A DNA stretch of 64,000 nt, taken from NCBI RefSeq assembly GCF_000520995.1, contig NZ_JACA01000034.1, positions 85,956 to 149,955 on the forward strand. The letters run 5' to 3'. Below, piece after piece: positions 28,271 through 38,400 of this stretch; position 1 is the stretch's first letter; each line of letters starts with the position of its first letter. The notes beneath the pieces are model-generated. The model was given only the letters and a program-made list of their open reading frames with translations, was not told the origin of the DNA and searched no databases. A program made the position numbers and the translations under genes. This DNA comes from Aquimarina macrocephali JAMB N27 (GTDB taxonomy: Bacteria; Bacteroidota; Bacteroidia; Flavobacteriales; Flavobacteriaceae).

Positions 28271-29350
28271 ATGCTGCAAAAAATAAAAAACGTACTTAAT
28301 ATAACATCTGGGAATAATTATACTATAACTGCAAAACATCATGTTATATTCTGGCTCGTATATTTTCTATTTACCACCTTTAAATGGGGTAGTTACTTTA
28401 ACGATTATGTCTATTCTTTAAAAACTACTATTCTAGGGTTTATTATACATATGTCTTTAAGTTATTTCAACATATATTACTTAATGCCAAAATTCGTAGA
28501 CAAACGTAAGTATTTGATATACATATTCTTATTACTCACATCTCTTTTCACAATGGTCCTGGCAAAATTTTATTTTACTTATTTCCTTGTTAACCATAAT
28601 GTTTGGCCAGAAGGTCCTGAAGTAACAAATGAATTGACCTTAAATTATACTATAGAAATGATGCTGGGAGAGCTTTATGTTGTGTCTTTTGTTTCTGCTA
28701 TTAAAGTAACCCTGGATAAGCTTAGAGAGCATAAAAAATTAATTGAGATAGAAAAATTACAATTAGAAACAGAATTACGCTTTCTTAGGGCTCAAATGTC
28801 TCCTCATTTCTTTTTTAATACTTTAAATAATATATACTCTCTTTCTGTAGAAAAATCAGACAAAACCCCAAAAACTATATTAAAGTTATCCGAATTAATG
28901 CGGTATTTATTGCATGAGACTAATCAAAAAAGACAATGTCTTAGCAAAGAAATTATATGTCTTCAAAACTATTTAGATTTAGAAAGAATCAGATACGGAG
29001 ATTCTTTAAAAATAAATGTGACTGTTTCTGGTGAAATCGAAGGTAAAAAAATTGCCCCTATGCTGCTTTTATCATTTGTAGAAAATGCATTTAAGCACGG
29101 TGCTAATAAAAATGTTGGAGAAATCGAAATTAATATCTCTTTTAACATAGTAGAGGACTTTCTGTATTTTAAAATTACTAATCCAATTCCTGCAAAAAAT
29201 AATAAAAACAAAATTGACTCCTTTTCTGGGGGTATTGGAATAGGAAACGTAAAAAAGAGACTTGAGTTAGGTTATAAACCTGATGAATATAATCTAACTA
29301 TTAGTGAAAATAACGATCAATATATTGTTGAATTAAAAATTAAAGTATAA
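28271..29350 (+). CDS. LytS/YehU-family sensor histidine kinase
   Basis: The 359-aa protein has four membrane helices within residues 25-145 (including HHVIFWLVYFLFTTF and YLIYIFLLLTSLFTMVLA), then a short coiled coil and a His_kinase (PF06580-type) domain. The phospho-acceptor is His179 in AQMSPHFFFNTLNNIY. The ATPase part contains SFVENAFKHGANK (N box) and GGIGIGNVKKRLEL (G box). There is no large sensor domain, so the signal is probably sensed in the membrane or just outside it. Its stop codon overlaps the regulator ATG by one base (TAATG). Divergence from the N-glycan operon suggests it controls that operon. Confidence 0.93.
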   Translation: MLQKIKNVLNITSGNNYTITAKHHVIFWLVYFLFTTFKWGSYFNDYVYSLKTTILGFIIHMSLSYFNIYYLMPKFVDKRKYLIYIFLLLTSLFTMVLAKFYFTYFLVNHNVWPEGPEVTNELTLNYTIEMMLGELYVVSFVSAIKVTLDKLREHKKLIEIEKLQLETELRFLRAQMSPHFFFNTLNNIYSLSVEKSDKTPKTILKLSELMRYLLHETNQKRQCLSKEIICLQNYLDLERIRYGDSLKINVTVSGEIEGKKIAPMLLLSFVENAFKHGANKNVGEIEINISFNIVEDFLYFKITNPIPAKNNKNKIDSFSGGIGIGNVKKRLELGYKPDEYNLTISENNDQYIVELKIKV

Positions 29351-30057
29351 TGGATTTAAAATGTGTTATAATAGATGATGAACCATTGGCTATTAATGTT
29401 ATAAAAAATTATGTTGACCAGACAAAAGGATTGATTTTTTTAGCTTCATTCAACGACGCGACCGAGAGTATTGATTATTTAAGAAATAATGAGATAGATC
29501 TTCTTTTTTTAGACATTAATATGCCTCTTTTAGATGGATTAAATCTGTTAAAAAGTATGCATCAAAAACCACTCACTATAATTACTACTGCTCATGAAGA
29601 ATTTGCAGTAGAAAGTTATGAATTGGAGGTCGTAGACTATTTGGTAAAACCAATCTCTTTTCATAGGTTCATTATGGGCGTAAACAAAGCTTTCAAAATA
29701 AAAGGCTATCAAGAAAAAGATAATGTTACTACTCCTTCTAAAAGAGCCTATATCTTTTTGAAAATCGATAAAAAAAAGATACAAAAAATATACCTGGATG
29801 AAATATTATCTATCGAAAGCCTTGGCGATTATATCAAAGTGAATACGTTGTCAAGCAACTATATTGTGCATCAAACTTTAAGTAATTTTACAGATGATTT
29901 ACCCTCTGATAAGTTTATTAGAATTCACAGATCTTATACTATATCAATTGATAAAATAGAATCTGTTGAAGGTAATAGTATAGAGATTGCAAATAATCGA
30001 TATCCAATTGGTAGAAGTTATTTAAATGAGGTAAGAAGTGTTATTTTTAAGGTGTAA
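29350..30057 (+). CDS. LytTR-family response regulator
   Basis: The 235-aa protein has a receiver domain (VIIDDEPLAINVI, phospho-acceptor Asp55 in LFLDINMP, conserved Lys in DYLVKP near 103) joined to a LytTR DNA-binding domain (ILSIESLGDYIKVNT, FIRIHRSYTISIDKIESV, YPIGRSY). LytTR proteins bind pairs of short direct repeats upstream of target promoters. It is translationally coupled to the kinase gene. The closest candidate target is the divergent glycan operon, whose upstream region holds a pair of imperfect repeats. After this gene, 91 nt of AT-rich DNA leads to the next promoter. Confidence 0.94.
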   Translation: MDLKCVIIDDEPLAINVIKNYVDQTKGLIFLASFNDATESIDYLRNNEIDLLFLDINMPLLDGLNLLKSMHQKPLTIITTAHEEFAVESYELEVVDYLVKPISFHRFIMGVNKAFKIKGYQEKDNVTTPSKRAYIFLKIDKKKIQKIYLDEILSIESLGDYIKVNTLSSNYIVHQTLSNFTDDLPSDKFIRIHRSYTISIDKIESVEGNSIEIANNRYPIGRSYLNEVRSVIFKV

Positions 30058-30148
30058 TCACTTGATTAAATCTTATATATAAAATGATAAAACACAGTCA
30101 TTTTTTATACCCTAATCTTAATTACTTAAAATTTTATTTATAGTACCC

Positions 30149-30177
30149 TGCATCATTTTTTAAAGTTGTCGTCTTAA
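30149..30177 (+). promoter_or_regulatory. putative ECF (SigZ) promoter upstream of the flavoprotein gene
   Basis: TGCATCATT (30149-30157) is followed after 12 nt by CGTCTTAA (30170-30177). The same two words with the same 12-nt gap occur at 31578-31606. A -35 of type TGCATC and a -10 of type CGTC, 15 nt apart, suits an ECF sigma factor, and one is encoded 2.8 kb downstream. Transcription would start at about 30181, which argues that translation begins at a Met codon beyond 30195. Confidence 0.65.
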
Positions 30178-30198
30178 GAGATGAATACAAATTTTAAA

Positions 30199-31563
30199 AT
30201 GATGAAAAACAATAATTTACCCATAGCAATAATAGGTGCTGGCCCAGTAGGATTAGCTGCAGCTGCACATTTACTAACACAAAATCTTCCTTTTATTGTA
30301 TTTGAAGCAGGAAGCTCTGTTGGACAAAATATACTCTCCTGGAGTCATGTTCGTGTGTTTTCTCCCTGGAAATATAATATAGATCGAGCTGCGAAAGAAT
30401 TATTACAACAAACCGATTGGATAGCTCCTGATGAAAATGAATTACCAACAGGACAAGAGTTGGTAGAACAATATTTTCGTCCACTAGCAAATTTACCTCA
30501 GATTAAATCACATACTCATTTAAATAGTAAAGTAATTTCTATTGGAAGAAAAGGCTTGGATAAAATGAAAACCTTTGGAAGAGAAGACAAACCATTCTCT
30601 ATTAAAGTAGAAAAAAATGGTACTATTAATTATTATGAAGCAAAAGCAGTTATTGATGCTACAGGAACCTGGAATCAGCCCAATCCGATTGGTTCTGGTG
30701 GTGTATTTGCCGAAGGAGAACAAGAATTAAATGATCATATTTTTTATGGTATTCCTAATGTTAAGAAAGATCATTTAGAACATTACAAAAACAAAAATAT
30801 TGTTGTTGTAGGGGGAGGACATTCTGCCATAAATGTATTATTAGATTTAGCAGATATCCAAAAAAATTATCCACAAACACAACTCAACTGGGTATTGAGA
30901 AAAGATACTATGAAAAAAGTGTATGGCGGCAAACAAGAGGATGCGCTAGAAGCAAGAGGAGCTCTTGGTATTCGTATAGAGGAATTGGTTAATAGTGGAA
31001 AACTAAACGTCTATACTCCTTTTCACATCTTAAAACTAACCAAAAAAGAAAACGGTATACAAATTATCGGTGACCAAAATGGCGAAATAGAAACCATTAA
31101 CCAAATAGACGAAATAATAAGTAATACAGGTTCACGACCAAATTTAGAAATGATTCGTGAGGTACGAATAGATTTAGATGCCTCATTAGAATCGGTTTTT
31201 GATCTAGCAGAATTAATTGATCCAAATATTCATAGTTGTGGAACAGTGAGACCACACGGAGAAAAAGAACTCCGCCATCCAGAAAAAGATTTTTACATCG
31301 TAGGGTCTAAAAGTTATGGTAGAGCACCTACTTTTTTAATGACAACGGGTTATGAACAAGTACGATCGGTTATCTCTTATTTGGCAGGCGATAAAGAAGC
31401 TGCAGAACGAGTAGAACTTAATTTACCAGAAACTGGAGTATGCAGTACCGATTTTGCAACTAATGAAAAAGAGAGTACTACTGGTAATTGCTGTTCTACA
31501 GCATCAGCTTTGGAAGGAGTAGAATCTACCAGTTCGAATTGCGGAACATCAGGATGCAATTAA
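30199..31563 (+). CDS. FAD/NAD(P)-dependent flavin monooxygenase with Cys-rich tail (ArsO-like context)
   Basis: I placed the start at ATG 30199 (454 aa) because the predicted ECF promoter would start transcription at about 30181, on top of the upstream ATG; ATG 30202 is equally possible. Domains: an FAD Rossmann motif IIGAGPVG near the N-terminus, an NAD(P) motif VVVGGGHSAINV in the middle, and IDATGTWNQPN typical of flavin monooxygenases. The last 40 residues carry Cys pairs and single Cys (GVCSTDF, NCCSTAS, NCGTSGC). Related flavoproteins are found in arsenic gene clusters. Substrate unknown. It heads a four-gene cluster ending in a sigma factor. Inference: oxidation of an organic metalloid or a thiol-reactive compound. 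Confidence 0.82.
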   Translation: MMKNNNLPIAIIGAGPVGLAAAAHLLTQNLPFIVFEAGSSVGQNILSWSHVRVFSPWKYNIDRAAKELLQQTDWIAPDENELPTGQELVEQYFRPLANLPQIKSHTHLNSKVISIGRKGLDKMKTFGREDKPFSIKVEKNGTINYYEAKAVIDATGTWNQPNPIGSGGVFAEGEQELNDHIFYGIPNVKKDHLEHYKNKNIVVVGGGHSAINVLLDLADIQKNYPQTQLNWVLRKDTMKKVYGGKQEDALEARGALGIRIEELVNSGKLNVYTPFHILKLTKKENGIQIIGDQNGEIETINQIDEIISNTGSRPNLEMIREVRIDLDASLESVFDLAELIDPNIHSCGTVRPHGEKELRHPEKDFYIVGSKSYGRAPTFLMTTGYEQVRSVISYLAGDKEAAERVELNLPETGVCSTDFATNEKESTTGNCCSTASALEGVESTSSNCGTSGCN

Positions 31564-31577
31564 AAAAATAAAAATGA

Positions 31578-31606
31578 TGCATCATTATAAAAATCTTGCG
31601 TCTTAA
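31578..31606 (+). promoter_or_regulatory. putative ECF (SigZ) promoter upstream of the Cys-rich gene
   Basis: TGCATCATT (31578-31586), a 12-nt gap, then CGTCTTAA (31599-31606): the same words and spacing as at 30149-30177. The predicted start of transcription near 31610 leaves a 45-nt leader before ATG 31655. It lies only 15 nt past the stop of the flavoprotein gene, so the cluster probably has two related promoters. Confidence 0.65.
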
Positions 31607-31654
31607 AGAGTGAAAACAATACATAACAAAATAGAAATATTAAAATTTATAATT

Positions 31655-31840
31655 ATGAAAACGAGAAATACAAACAAGCAAGTAGAAACAGTACAACAAG
31701 CTAGTGGATGCTGTGAATCTACATCGGTACAAGCACAATCTGCACAAAGCTCTTGTTGTGAGCAACCTACCGATGGGTCATCATGTTGTGATAAAAATGA
31801 GAGTAAAGAAATAAATATTGAAAAAACAGGATGTTGCTAA
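31655..31840 (+). CDS. 61-aa cysteine-pair-rich small protein
   Basis: This small protein has four Cys-Cys pairs, at residues 19-20, 34-35, 44-45 and 60-61, in a polar, Ser/Gln/Glu-rich background; it ends in GCC. ATG 31655 is chosen because the predicted promoter starts transcription near 31610, so the in-frame GTG at 31610 could not be used. There is no signal peptide or membrane segment. Vicinal Cys pairs bind As(III), Sb(III), Hg(II) and similar ions. The same Cys-pair style is seen in the tail of the flavoprotein and at the end of SigZ. It overlaps the MFS gene by 10 nt. Inference: a metalloid chaperone or buffer. I do not recognise a named family. Confidence 0.75.
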   Translation: MKTRNTNKQVETVQQASGCCESTSVQAQSAQSSCCEQPTDGSSCCDKNESKEINIEKTGCC

Positions 31841-33012
31841 CCAAAAGCCCGCCTATTCGCAAAGAACAAAGCTCCTCATTTCGAGGGGCTTTGCGTGCTA
31901 GTGGGGTCATGGCTTTTGCAGGATTAGGTGATGCCGTTCTATATCCTGTACTTCCCATTTATGGTAAAGAATTAGGGTTTTCAGTATTCTTTATTGGTGT
32001 GTTGTTATCGGTAAACCGTTTCGTAAGAATTATTGCAAACACATCTATTGCAAATTGGGTACACCAAATCGGAATCCGAAAAATGCTGATTATCACTGCA
32101 ACACTAGCTACTCTAACCACTTTTCTATATGGACTGAAATTAGGTTTAATTTCTTTTCTACTAGCAAGAATTTTTTGGGGACTAAGTTATTCCGGGTTAA
32201 AAACTTCTACTTTATGCTACGCCTCGCAAGCTAAAGAAAAATCTGGCTTAGTATTCGGATTATCGCAAAGTATCAAATCATTAGGGGCATTATTCGTACT
32301 TTGGTTTGGACCAATAGTCATTGGTGAATTTGGTATTCAAAATGGGCTGTTTAGCATAGCTTCAATCAGTCTGTTGGGTATACTTTTAGCGTATTCATTA
32401 CCAAAAATTGAACCCGAGGCAAAAAACGAGGTAGTAAAAACAAGCCTCACTTTTTATCCAAATACCATCAACTTGTTGGTCTTTATAGTATCTGTTTCAA
32501 TAGATGGTATTTTAGTAGTATCTCTATCGTATTTATTATCTGGAAACATGGTCAATTCAAATGAGTTGCTTGGTTATGTGGCGTTTTATTTATTATTAAA
32601 ACGATTATTTACCTTATTGTTTTCTATAATTGGAGGGGTTCTCTCCATACGTTTTCGGCCATTATTCTTATTTTCAATTTCAATTAGTATTTGTTTATTA
32701 GCAATGGCATTGATTGCATTTGATATTACTATTTTGGGCATTATTCTAGCCTTTTTATTTAATACAATTGTGGTTACTTTTTCACCTCTTATTGCAATAA
32801 AGAACTCACAAAATAAAGATAATTCCTTACAGGCAATTTCTAGTGTAAGTACATGGTGGGATATAGGTGCTGCCGTTGGTGCATTTATCGGAATCTACGC
32901 CATTGAGTTTATTGGAATACAAAACCTATATTTATCTTTGTGTATAACAGGAACAATTTTATTCATCAATTTCTCTATAAAAAATGCAAAATCAAGTCGT
33001 TCAACTATATAA
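31831..33012 (+). CDS. MFS exporter of the SigZ cluster
   Basis: The 393-aa product has about 12 membrane helices, starting at GVMAFAGLGDAVLYPVLPIY. The loop after helix 2 (NTSIANWVHQIGIRKMLII) corresponds to the MFS motif A region, in a weak form. It starts inside the end of the Cys-rich gene (10-nt overlap) and overlaps the sigma factor gene by 29 nt, so all three are translationally linked. MFS proteins in arsenic clusters (for example ArsJ and ArsK) export organic or trivalent arsenicals; I cannot assign it to either. Inference: it removes the product or substrate of the flavin monooxygenase. Confidence 0.85.
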   Translation: MLLTKSPPIRKEQSSSFRGALRASGVMAFAGLGDAVLYPVLPIYGKELGFSVFFIGVLLSVNRFVRIIANTSIANWVHQIGIRKMLIITATLATLTTFLYGLKLGLISFLLARIFWGLSYSGLKTSTLCYASQAKEKSGLVFGLSQSIKSLGALFVLWFGPIVIGEFGIQNGLFSIASISLLGILLAYSLPKIEPEAKNEVVKTSLTFYPNTINLLVFIVSVSIDGILVVSLSYLLSGNMVNSNELLGYVAFYLLLKRLFTLLFSIIGGVLSIRFRPLFLFSISISICLLAMALIAFDITILGIILAFLFNTIVVTFSPLIAIKNSQNKDNSLQAISSVSTWWDIGAAVGAFIGIYAIEFIGIQNLYLSLCITGTILFINFSIKNAKSSRSTI

Positions 33013-33523
33013 TCCATTATTAGGCTACGTTAAAAAGCGTGTTCGCAATCAGGAAGACGCCGAAGATTTAACCCAAGATGTATTTTTGAAATTATCCAAA
33101 TCGAATAGTAATGGTGTCGACAACCTTAAAAATTGGGTATATACTATAGCCAAAAATACAATTACCGATTACTACAGAAAAAAACAGTTGCAAACAAATA
33201 CTATTGAAGAGGATACATTTTTCGATTACGACACCGATAATGATGCTGGGATAGCGCTTGGCAAATGTGTAAATTCTTTTGTCAATCAATTACCAGAAGA
33301 GTATCGAGAATTAATGATCTTATCTGAGATAAAGGAAATACCACAAAAAGAGATCGCCGAACAGCTTAATATGAATTATGTCACGGTACGCTCTAAAATT
33401 CAACGTGGGAGAAAAAAGCTTAAAGAATTATTTGAAGGTTGTTGTACTATCCTACAAGGCGGAAAAGGAAGTATTCTGGACTATGAATCAAAAACCGGAA
33501 GTAATAAGAAATCATCCTGTTAA
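32984..33523 (+). CDS. sigZ: SigZ-type ECF RNA polymerase sigma factor
   Basis: The 179-aa product has a sigma region 2 (YNPLLGYVKKRVRNQEDAED, then LTQDVFLKLSKS), the WVYTIAKNTITDYYRKKQ segment of region 2.4, and region 4 (LPEEYRELMILSEIKEIPQK, then EIAEQLNMNYVTVRSKIQRG). SigZ members end with a Cys pair followed by a short tail, as here (FEGCCTILQGGKG, ILDYESK, final Cys). No anti-sigma gene is adjacent; the Cys pair may itself sense thiol-binding compounds. It is the last gene of the cluster and overlaps the MFS gene. The two TGCATC-N15-CGTCTTA elements upstream are likely targets, which would make the cluster self-activating. Confidence 0.88.
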   Translation: MQNQVVQLYNPLLGYVKKRVRNQEDAEDLTQDVFLKLSKSNSNGVDNLKNWVYTIAKNTITDYYRKKQLQTNTIEEDTFFDYDTDNDAGIALGKCVNSFVNQLPEEYRELMILSEIKEIPQKEIAEQLNMNYVTVRSKIQRGRKKLKELFEGCCTILQGGKGSILDYESKTGSNKKSSC

Positions 33524-33605
33524 CACTAATCCTTTTCATTACTTCTCAAACCACTTTTTAACCACTCATAATATACCTCAGTATCTGTATGTTTTTATTA
33601 AAATT

Positions 33606-34304
33606 TTAATTGATATTAGTATTAAATAAATATCCTATAAATGCTGTTAATCCCATTGCGAGTGTTCCCCAAAAAGTAATACGGAAAACTGCTTTTACCG
33701 GATTAGACCCTCCTGTTAGAGCAGCTACTATACCTAGTATTGCTAAAAATAAAATAGCAAAAATATATTGTATGTATTCCATTAAATTTAAAGGTGCTAT
33801 AAATGCAACAATAACAGGAAAGAGACCTCCCACCGTAAAAGCAATTCCAGAAGAAAAAGCTGCTTGTAGTGGTTTTGCTTCTGTCATCTCTGTAATTCCT
33901 AACTCATCCCTTGCATGTGCTTCAAGCGCATTGTGCGCTGTTAGTTGTTTAGCAACTTCTAATGCTGTTTCTTTATTTAGACCTCTTTCTTCATAGATTT
34001 CAGAAAGTTCTATGAGTTCCTGCTCTGGTGCATCTATTAATTCTTGCCTCTCCCGTGCGAGGTCAGATTTTTCTATATCTGTTTGGGAGCTTACCGATAC
34101 ATATTCTCCTGCTGCCATTGACAATGCACCAGCAACTAGACCAGCCACTCCTGCTAGTAGTATAGGGTCACGAGTGCTACTTGCTGCCGCAACACCTATA
34201 ATAATACTTGCTGTAGATAAAATACCGTCATTGGCTCCCAAAACTCCAGCTCTAAGCCAACCACTACGCGTTATATAATGTTTTTCTATTATTTTCTCAT
34301 CCAT
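33606..34304 (-). CDS. VIT1/CCC1-family Fe/Mn transporter
   Basis: The 232-aa protein has five membrane helices. Helix 1 carries GVLGANDGILSTASIIIGVA and helix 2 LVAGALSMAAGEYVSVSSQTD, both characteristic of the CCC1/VIT1 family that moves Fe2+ or Mn2+ by proton antiport. The hydrophilic loop with alternating Glu residues (about 75-130) corresponds to the metal-binding domain of plant VIT1. The start ATG 34304 lies 2 nt after the stop of the RND adaptor gene, so it is the last gene of the heavy-metal operon. It converges on sigZ across an 82-nt gap. Confidence 0.92.
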   Translation of the reverse strand: MDEKIIEKHYITRSGWLRAGVLGANDGILSTASIIIGVAAASSTRDPILLAGVAGLVAGALSMAAGEYVSVSSQTDIEKSDLARERQELIDAPEQELIELSEIYEERGLNKETALEVAKQLTAHNALEAHARDELGITEMTEAKPLQAAFSSGIAFTVGGLFPVIVAFIAPLNLMEYIQYIFAILFLAILGIVAALTGGSNPVKAVFRITFWGTLAMGLTAFIGYLFNTNIN

Positions 34305-34306
34305 GA

Positions 34307-35443
34307 TTATTCTCCTATTAAATTAAATACTCCTTTAGTCAAAAACTGTGTATTAGATTTAAAAATAGCTTTATTTTCTATAACCGAAAAACCATCATAA
34401 GTTTCTTTAACCACAACTTTTTCTTGATGGAAATAGTACGTATCTCCATCTTTTTTATCTAAAACTAAGATGTAAAGAACTTCATCAACAACAATAATAG
34501 CCTCACTTGGTAACGCTTTTGCGAAAGTAGAATCTGTAATAACAGTAGCTTCGACAAACATTCCTGTCAAGAAATTATGACTAGATTCGTTCTCCAAATG
34601 TCCATGTACTTTAATCGTTCTGTTGTCTTCAATTACAGTACCTACAAGGTGTACTTGGGCTTTAAATGTTTCTGTTGAAACTTCTGGGATTTTGAAATCG
34701 ATCTTTTGTCCTTTTTTAATTTTCATTATATCCTTTTCAAAAACAGAAAGTTCTAAATGTATATGGTCATTATCTATAATTTCCAAAATTTCAGTAGCAG
34801 GTGAAACATAAGATCCTTTTGTTACATTTACCTTTGTAATACTACCAGAAATAGGTGCGTAAATGCTTACAATAGAACTAATTGTTCCTGCTCGCACTGC
34901 TGCTGGTGATATGTTAAGCATTCTTAATTGCTTGTCTAAGCCTGTATGTCTGGCAACTGCTGTTTTGTATTCGCTTTCTGCTTTTAAATAACTCTTCTGA
35001 GATGTGATATTTTCGGCTTTCATTGTTACCTGTCTGTCATATTCTGCCTTTAAATAGGCAAGCTGCTCATTGATTTCCATATACTGTTGCTGCAAGTTCA
35101 CAAACTCTGGGTTTTCAATTGTTACGAGTGCTTGCCCCTTACGTACTTTATCACCTATAAGTAATGGTGTAGTTTTGATATACCCACCCATTGTAGAATT
35201 TATGACGGCTCTATTTTCTGGTGGAACATCAATCATTCCGTTAACATTAACAGCAACAGGGAATGGTTTTTCTTCAAGACTTCCCAACTCCATTTTACTT
35301 TGTTCAAATTGTGCTTGAGTAACTTGGATTCCATCCATTATCTCTTCGCTTTCATCCTTATCCGATTGATTATTCTTTTCACTACAACTAAATAGGGTGA
35401 AAACAAGACTTAGCGGTACTATTTTATATAGGTTACGTTTCAT
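34307..35443 (-). CDS. RND efflux periplasmic adaptor (membrane fusion) lipoprotein
   Basis: The 378-aa product has a lipobox ending LFSC (Cys20). The fold order is that of CusB/CzcB-type adaptors: barrel-sandwich half (INSTMGGYIKTTPLLIGDKV, RKGQALVTIENPEF), a coiled-coil hairpin (LQQQYMEINEQLAYLKAEYD to LRMLNI), the second half (ISIYAPISGSITKVNVTKGS), and a beta-barrel (HLELSVFEKDIMKIKKGQ). It joins the inner-membrane pump to the outer-membrane channel. Here both partners are one polypeptide, encoded 10 nt upstream. Confidence 0.94.
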   Translation of the reverse strand: MKRNLYKIVPLSLVFTLFSCSEKNNQSDKDESEEIMDGIQVTQAQFEQSKMELGSLEEKPFPVAVNVNGMIDVPPENRAVINSTMGGYIKTTPLLIGDKVRKGQALVTIENPEFVNLQQQYMEINEQLAYLKAEYDRQVTMKAENITSQKSYLKAESEYKTAVARHTGLDKQLRMLNISPAAVRAGTISSIVSIYAPISGSITKVNVTKGSYVSPATEILEIIDNDHIHLELSVFEKDIMKIKKGQKIDFKIPEVSTETFKAQVHLVGTVIEDNRTIKVHGHLENESSHNFLTGMFVEATVITDSTFAKALPSEAIIVVDEVLYILVLDKKDGDTYYFHQEKVVVKETYDGFSVIENKAIFKSNTQFLTKGVFNLIGE

Positions 35444-35453
35444 AACGTTGTGT

Positions 35454-38400
35454 TTATAAGGTTAGGTAATTAATAGCGATAACGGTTTGATTATAGTCAT
35501 TGAGCTTATCCAGATAACTCAACTTTATTTCGTAAGCACTTTCTAAACTTTGGATGTATTGATAGAAATCAATCTCTCCATTTCTGAAACTACCATTAGC
35601 CGTTTTTAAAATTTCTTCTGAAAGTGCCTCGCCTTCATTTTCATAATAATTCAATGCTTCTTGAAGCTGGATCAACTCTGTTTTAAGGGTTCTGAATTTT
35701 GTGTTCAACCGAATTTCATATTCGTTAGATTCAGCTATTGCAATATCTTCCGCAATTCTCGCTGCTTTAATTTGTGATGATTGACCACCAAAAAATATTG
35801 GTATTTTCAAACCTAATTGGTATCCATAAAGGCTTCCATTTACTTCTGAATTGGTGCCTTGAAAATAGTTAAAACTTATATCTGGTAGTAGTTCCTGCTT
35901 TTTAAAACGATGCTCTGCTTGTAGTAGAGAGATTCTGTTTTGGTAATATCCAATTTCTGCAATTCCATCAATATCCAAAGTATACATTGTTACTTTAAGC
36001 AATGCTTCATTAGCGATAACTATAGCTTCATCTACTTGAATTACTTTTAATAAGTTACCATAGGCTATTGCTACATCATTTTGTGCTTGTTCGTATTTAA
36101 GGTTGATTTGTTTTTGCTTAGATGCTGCTGTGATTTTCTCTAGATAGTTGGTTTCTCCTAATTCAAAACGTCTTGCAGCTACTTTAGAAAAGTTAGTATA
36201 CAAACTATCCAATCTTTTATAAACGTTTTCTTTTTCTCTAACGATTTGATATTCATAATAAGCAGCTGTCACTTTGCGTTCTATTCCTTTTTTCTGAACA
36301 TCATAACTACTTGAAACAACACCGTAGCGAGCTTGATTTACTTTCTTTTCAGAGAAATAAACTGTCGGAAACCTGAAATCTTGTTGAATTCCAAATACTC
36401 TCAAAGGTTTATTATTTAAAGCCAAATTGTTCTCATCAAACTCGTAATAAACCAGTGTTTTATCAAAACTGAATGCACTATTTATTAGTGCATCAGATTG
36501 TTCTACTTGTAACGCACTAGCTTTTAATCCTGCATTATTTTCAATAGCTAGAGGGACTAATTCTTTTAGGGTCTTAGCATCTTGTTGCCCTTTTACATTC
36601 ATAGAAAACAACAATGCTATAACACTCAAACCTTTTACAGTAATCTTACTAGAACTTTTTTTCTTTACAATAGGTATATTTAAATATGCATAGAGTACTG
36701 GCAAAACTACTAAAGTCAACAACGTAGCAGTAATTAATCCTCCTATAACAACAGTTGCTAGTGGTCGTTGCACTTCGGCTCCTGCATTTGTTGAAATAGC
36801 CATAGGCAAGAATCCTAATGCTGCCGCAGATGCGGTTAATAATACAGCTCTCAATCTGTCTTTTGTTCCTTGTTTTATTAAGGCTTCCATACTTTCAAAT
36901 TCTTTCTTTTGTAATTCCTTAAAGTGTTCGATCAATACAATACCATTAAGTACTGCAATACCGAAAAGTGCGATAAAACCAACTCCTGCCGATATACTAA
37001 ATGGTAGATCACGAATCCACAATAATAACACACCACCAACCGCAGCGAGAGGAATTGCAGAATAAATCATCAATGCTTCTTTTACAGATTTGAATGCGAA
37101 ATACAACAACACGAATATTAGGATTAGTGCAATAGGTACTGCAACCATCAATCTTGATTTAGCACTTTGTAAATTCTCAAACTGACCACCATACGTGATA
37201 GAATATCCAACAGGTAATTTTATATTTTCGTTTATCAATCCTTGTACGTCATCTACCACAGATTGCAAATCACGATTACGTACATTTATACCAACTACGA
37301 TTCTACGTCTGGTATCATCGCGAGATATTTTTGCAGCTCCTTTTTTATAACTGATATCTGCCAATTCACTTAAAGGGATCTTTCTACCTGAAGGCAAATC
37401 TATATAGAGATTTTTTAGATTGTCTATGTCTTGACGTTTCTGTTTATCCAGCCTCACAACTAAATCAAAACGTTTTTCGCCTTCAAAAACACTACCTGCG
37501 GATTTCCCTGCAAAACCCATAGATACCATATCATTAAGCTCTTGAATATTAAGTCCATATCTGGCAATTTTTGCTCTATTGTACTGTACGCTCATTTCAG
37601 GCAATCCGGCTATTTTCTCGACAGAAATATCTGCGGCTCCAGGTACATTTTTAATTAAAGCACCAATCTCACTTCCTTTCTTAGCTAGTATATCTAAATT
37701 ATCCCCAAAAATCTTAATAGCTATATCGGCACGTACTCCCGTGATTAGTTCATTAAACCTCATCTCAATAGGTTGCGTAAACTCTACTTCCATTCCTGGA
37801 ATTATCGCCAATGCTTCTTTAAACTTATCTGCCAGTTCATCTTTGGATGAAGCAGACGTCCATTCGCCTTTAGGTTTTAGAACAATAATTACATCACTCT
37901 CTTCCATAGACATTGGATCCGTAGGCACTTCGGCAGCACCAATACGAGTAACTACTTGTTTTACTTCTGGAAATTCTTTTAGAAGTATCTTCTCTATTTC
38001 TGTAGTGATTTTTACCGTATTACTCAATGAAGTTCCTGTTTTTAGAACAGGCTGAATAACAAAATCTCCTTCATCTAAGGTTGGTACAAACTCACCACCC
38101 ATCGTTGTATATAAATAAAGTGAAATAGCCAAAAGTGTTATCGCGATTCCTAACACTAACTTCTTACTTTGTAATGCCCAATGGATAATTGGCGCATACA
38201 TTTTGTTGAGCCATTTCATTAATCGTACTGAGATATTTTTATCGGTGGCTCTTGATGGTTTTAAGAATATCGATGCTACTACAGGAACGTATGTAAAACA
38301 AAGAATCATTGCGCCAATAAGTGCAAAACTGAACGTTAATGCCATTGGTTTAAACATCTTACCTTCGACACCGCTTAGCGATAAAATCGGGATGAATACA

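Noticed and set aside
37579..38055. 158-codon open frame on the plus strand
   Set aside because: It lies wholly inside the well-supported CusA-type gene on the other strand and has no family features.
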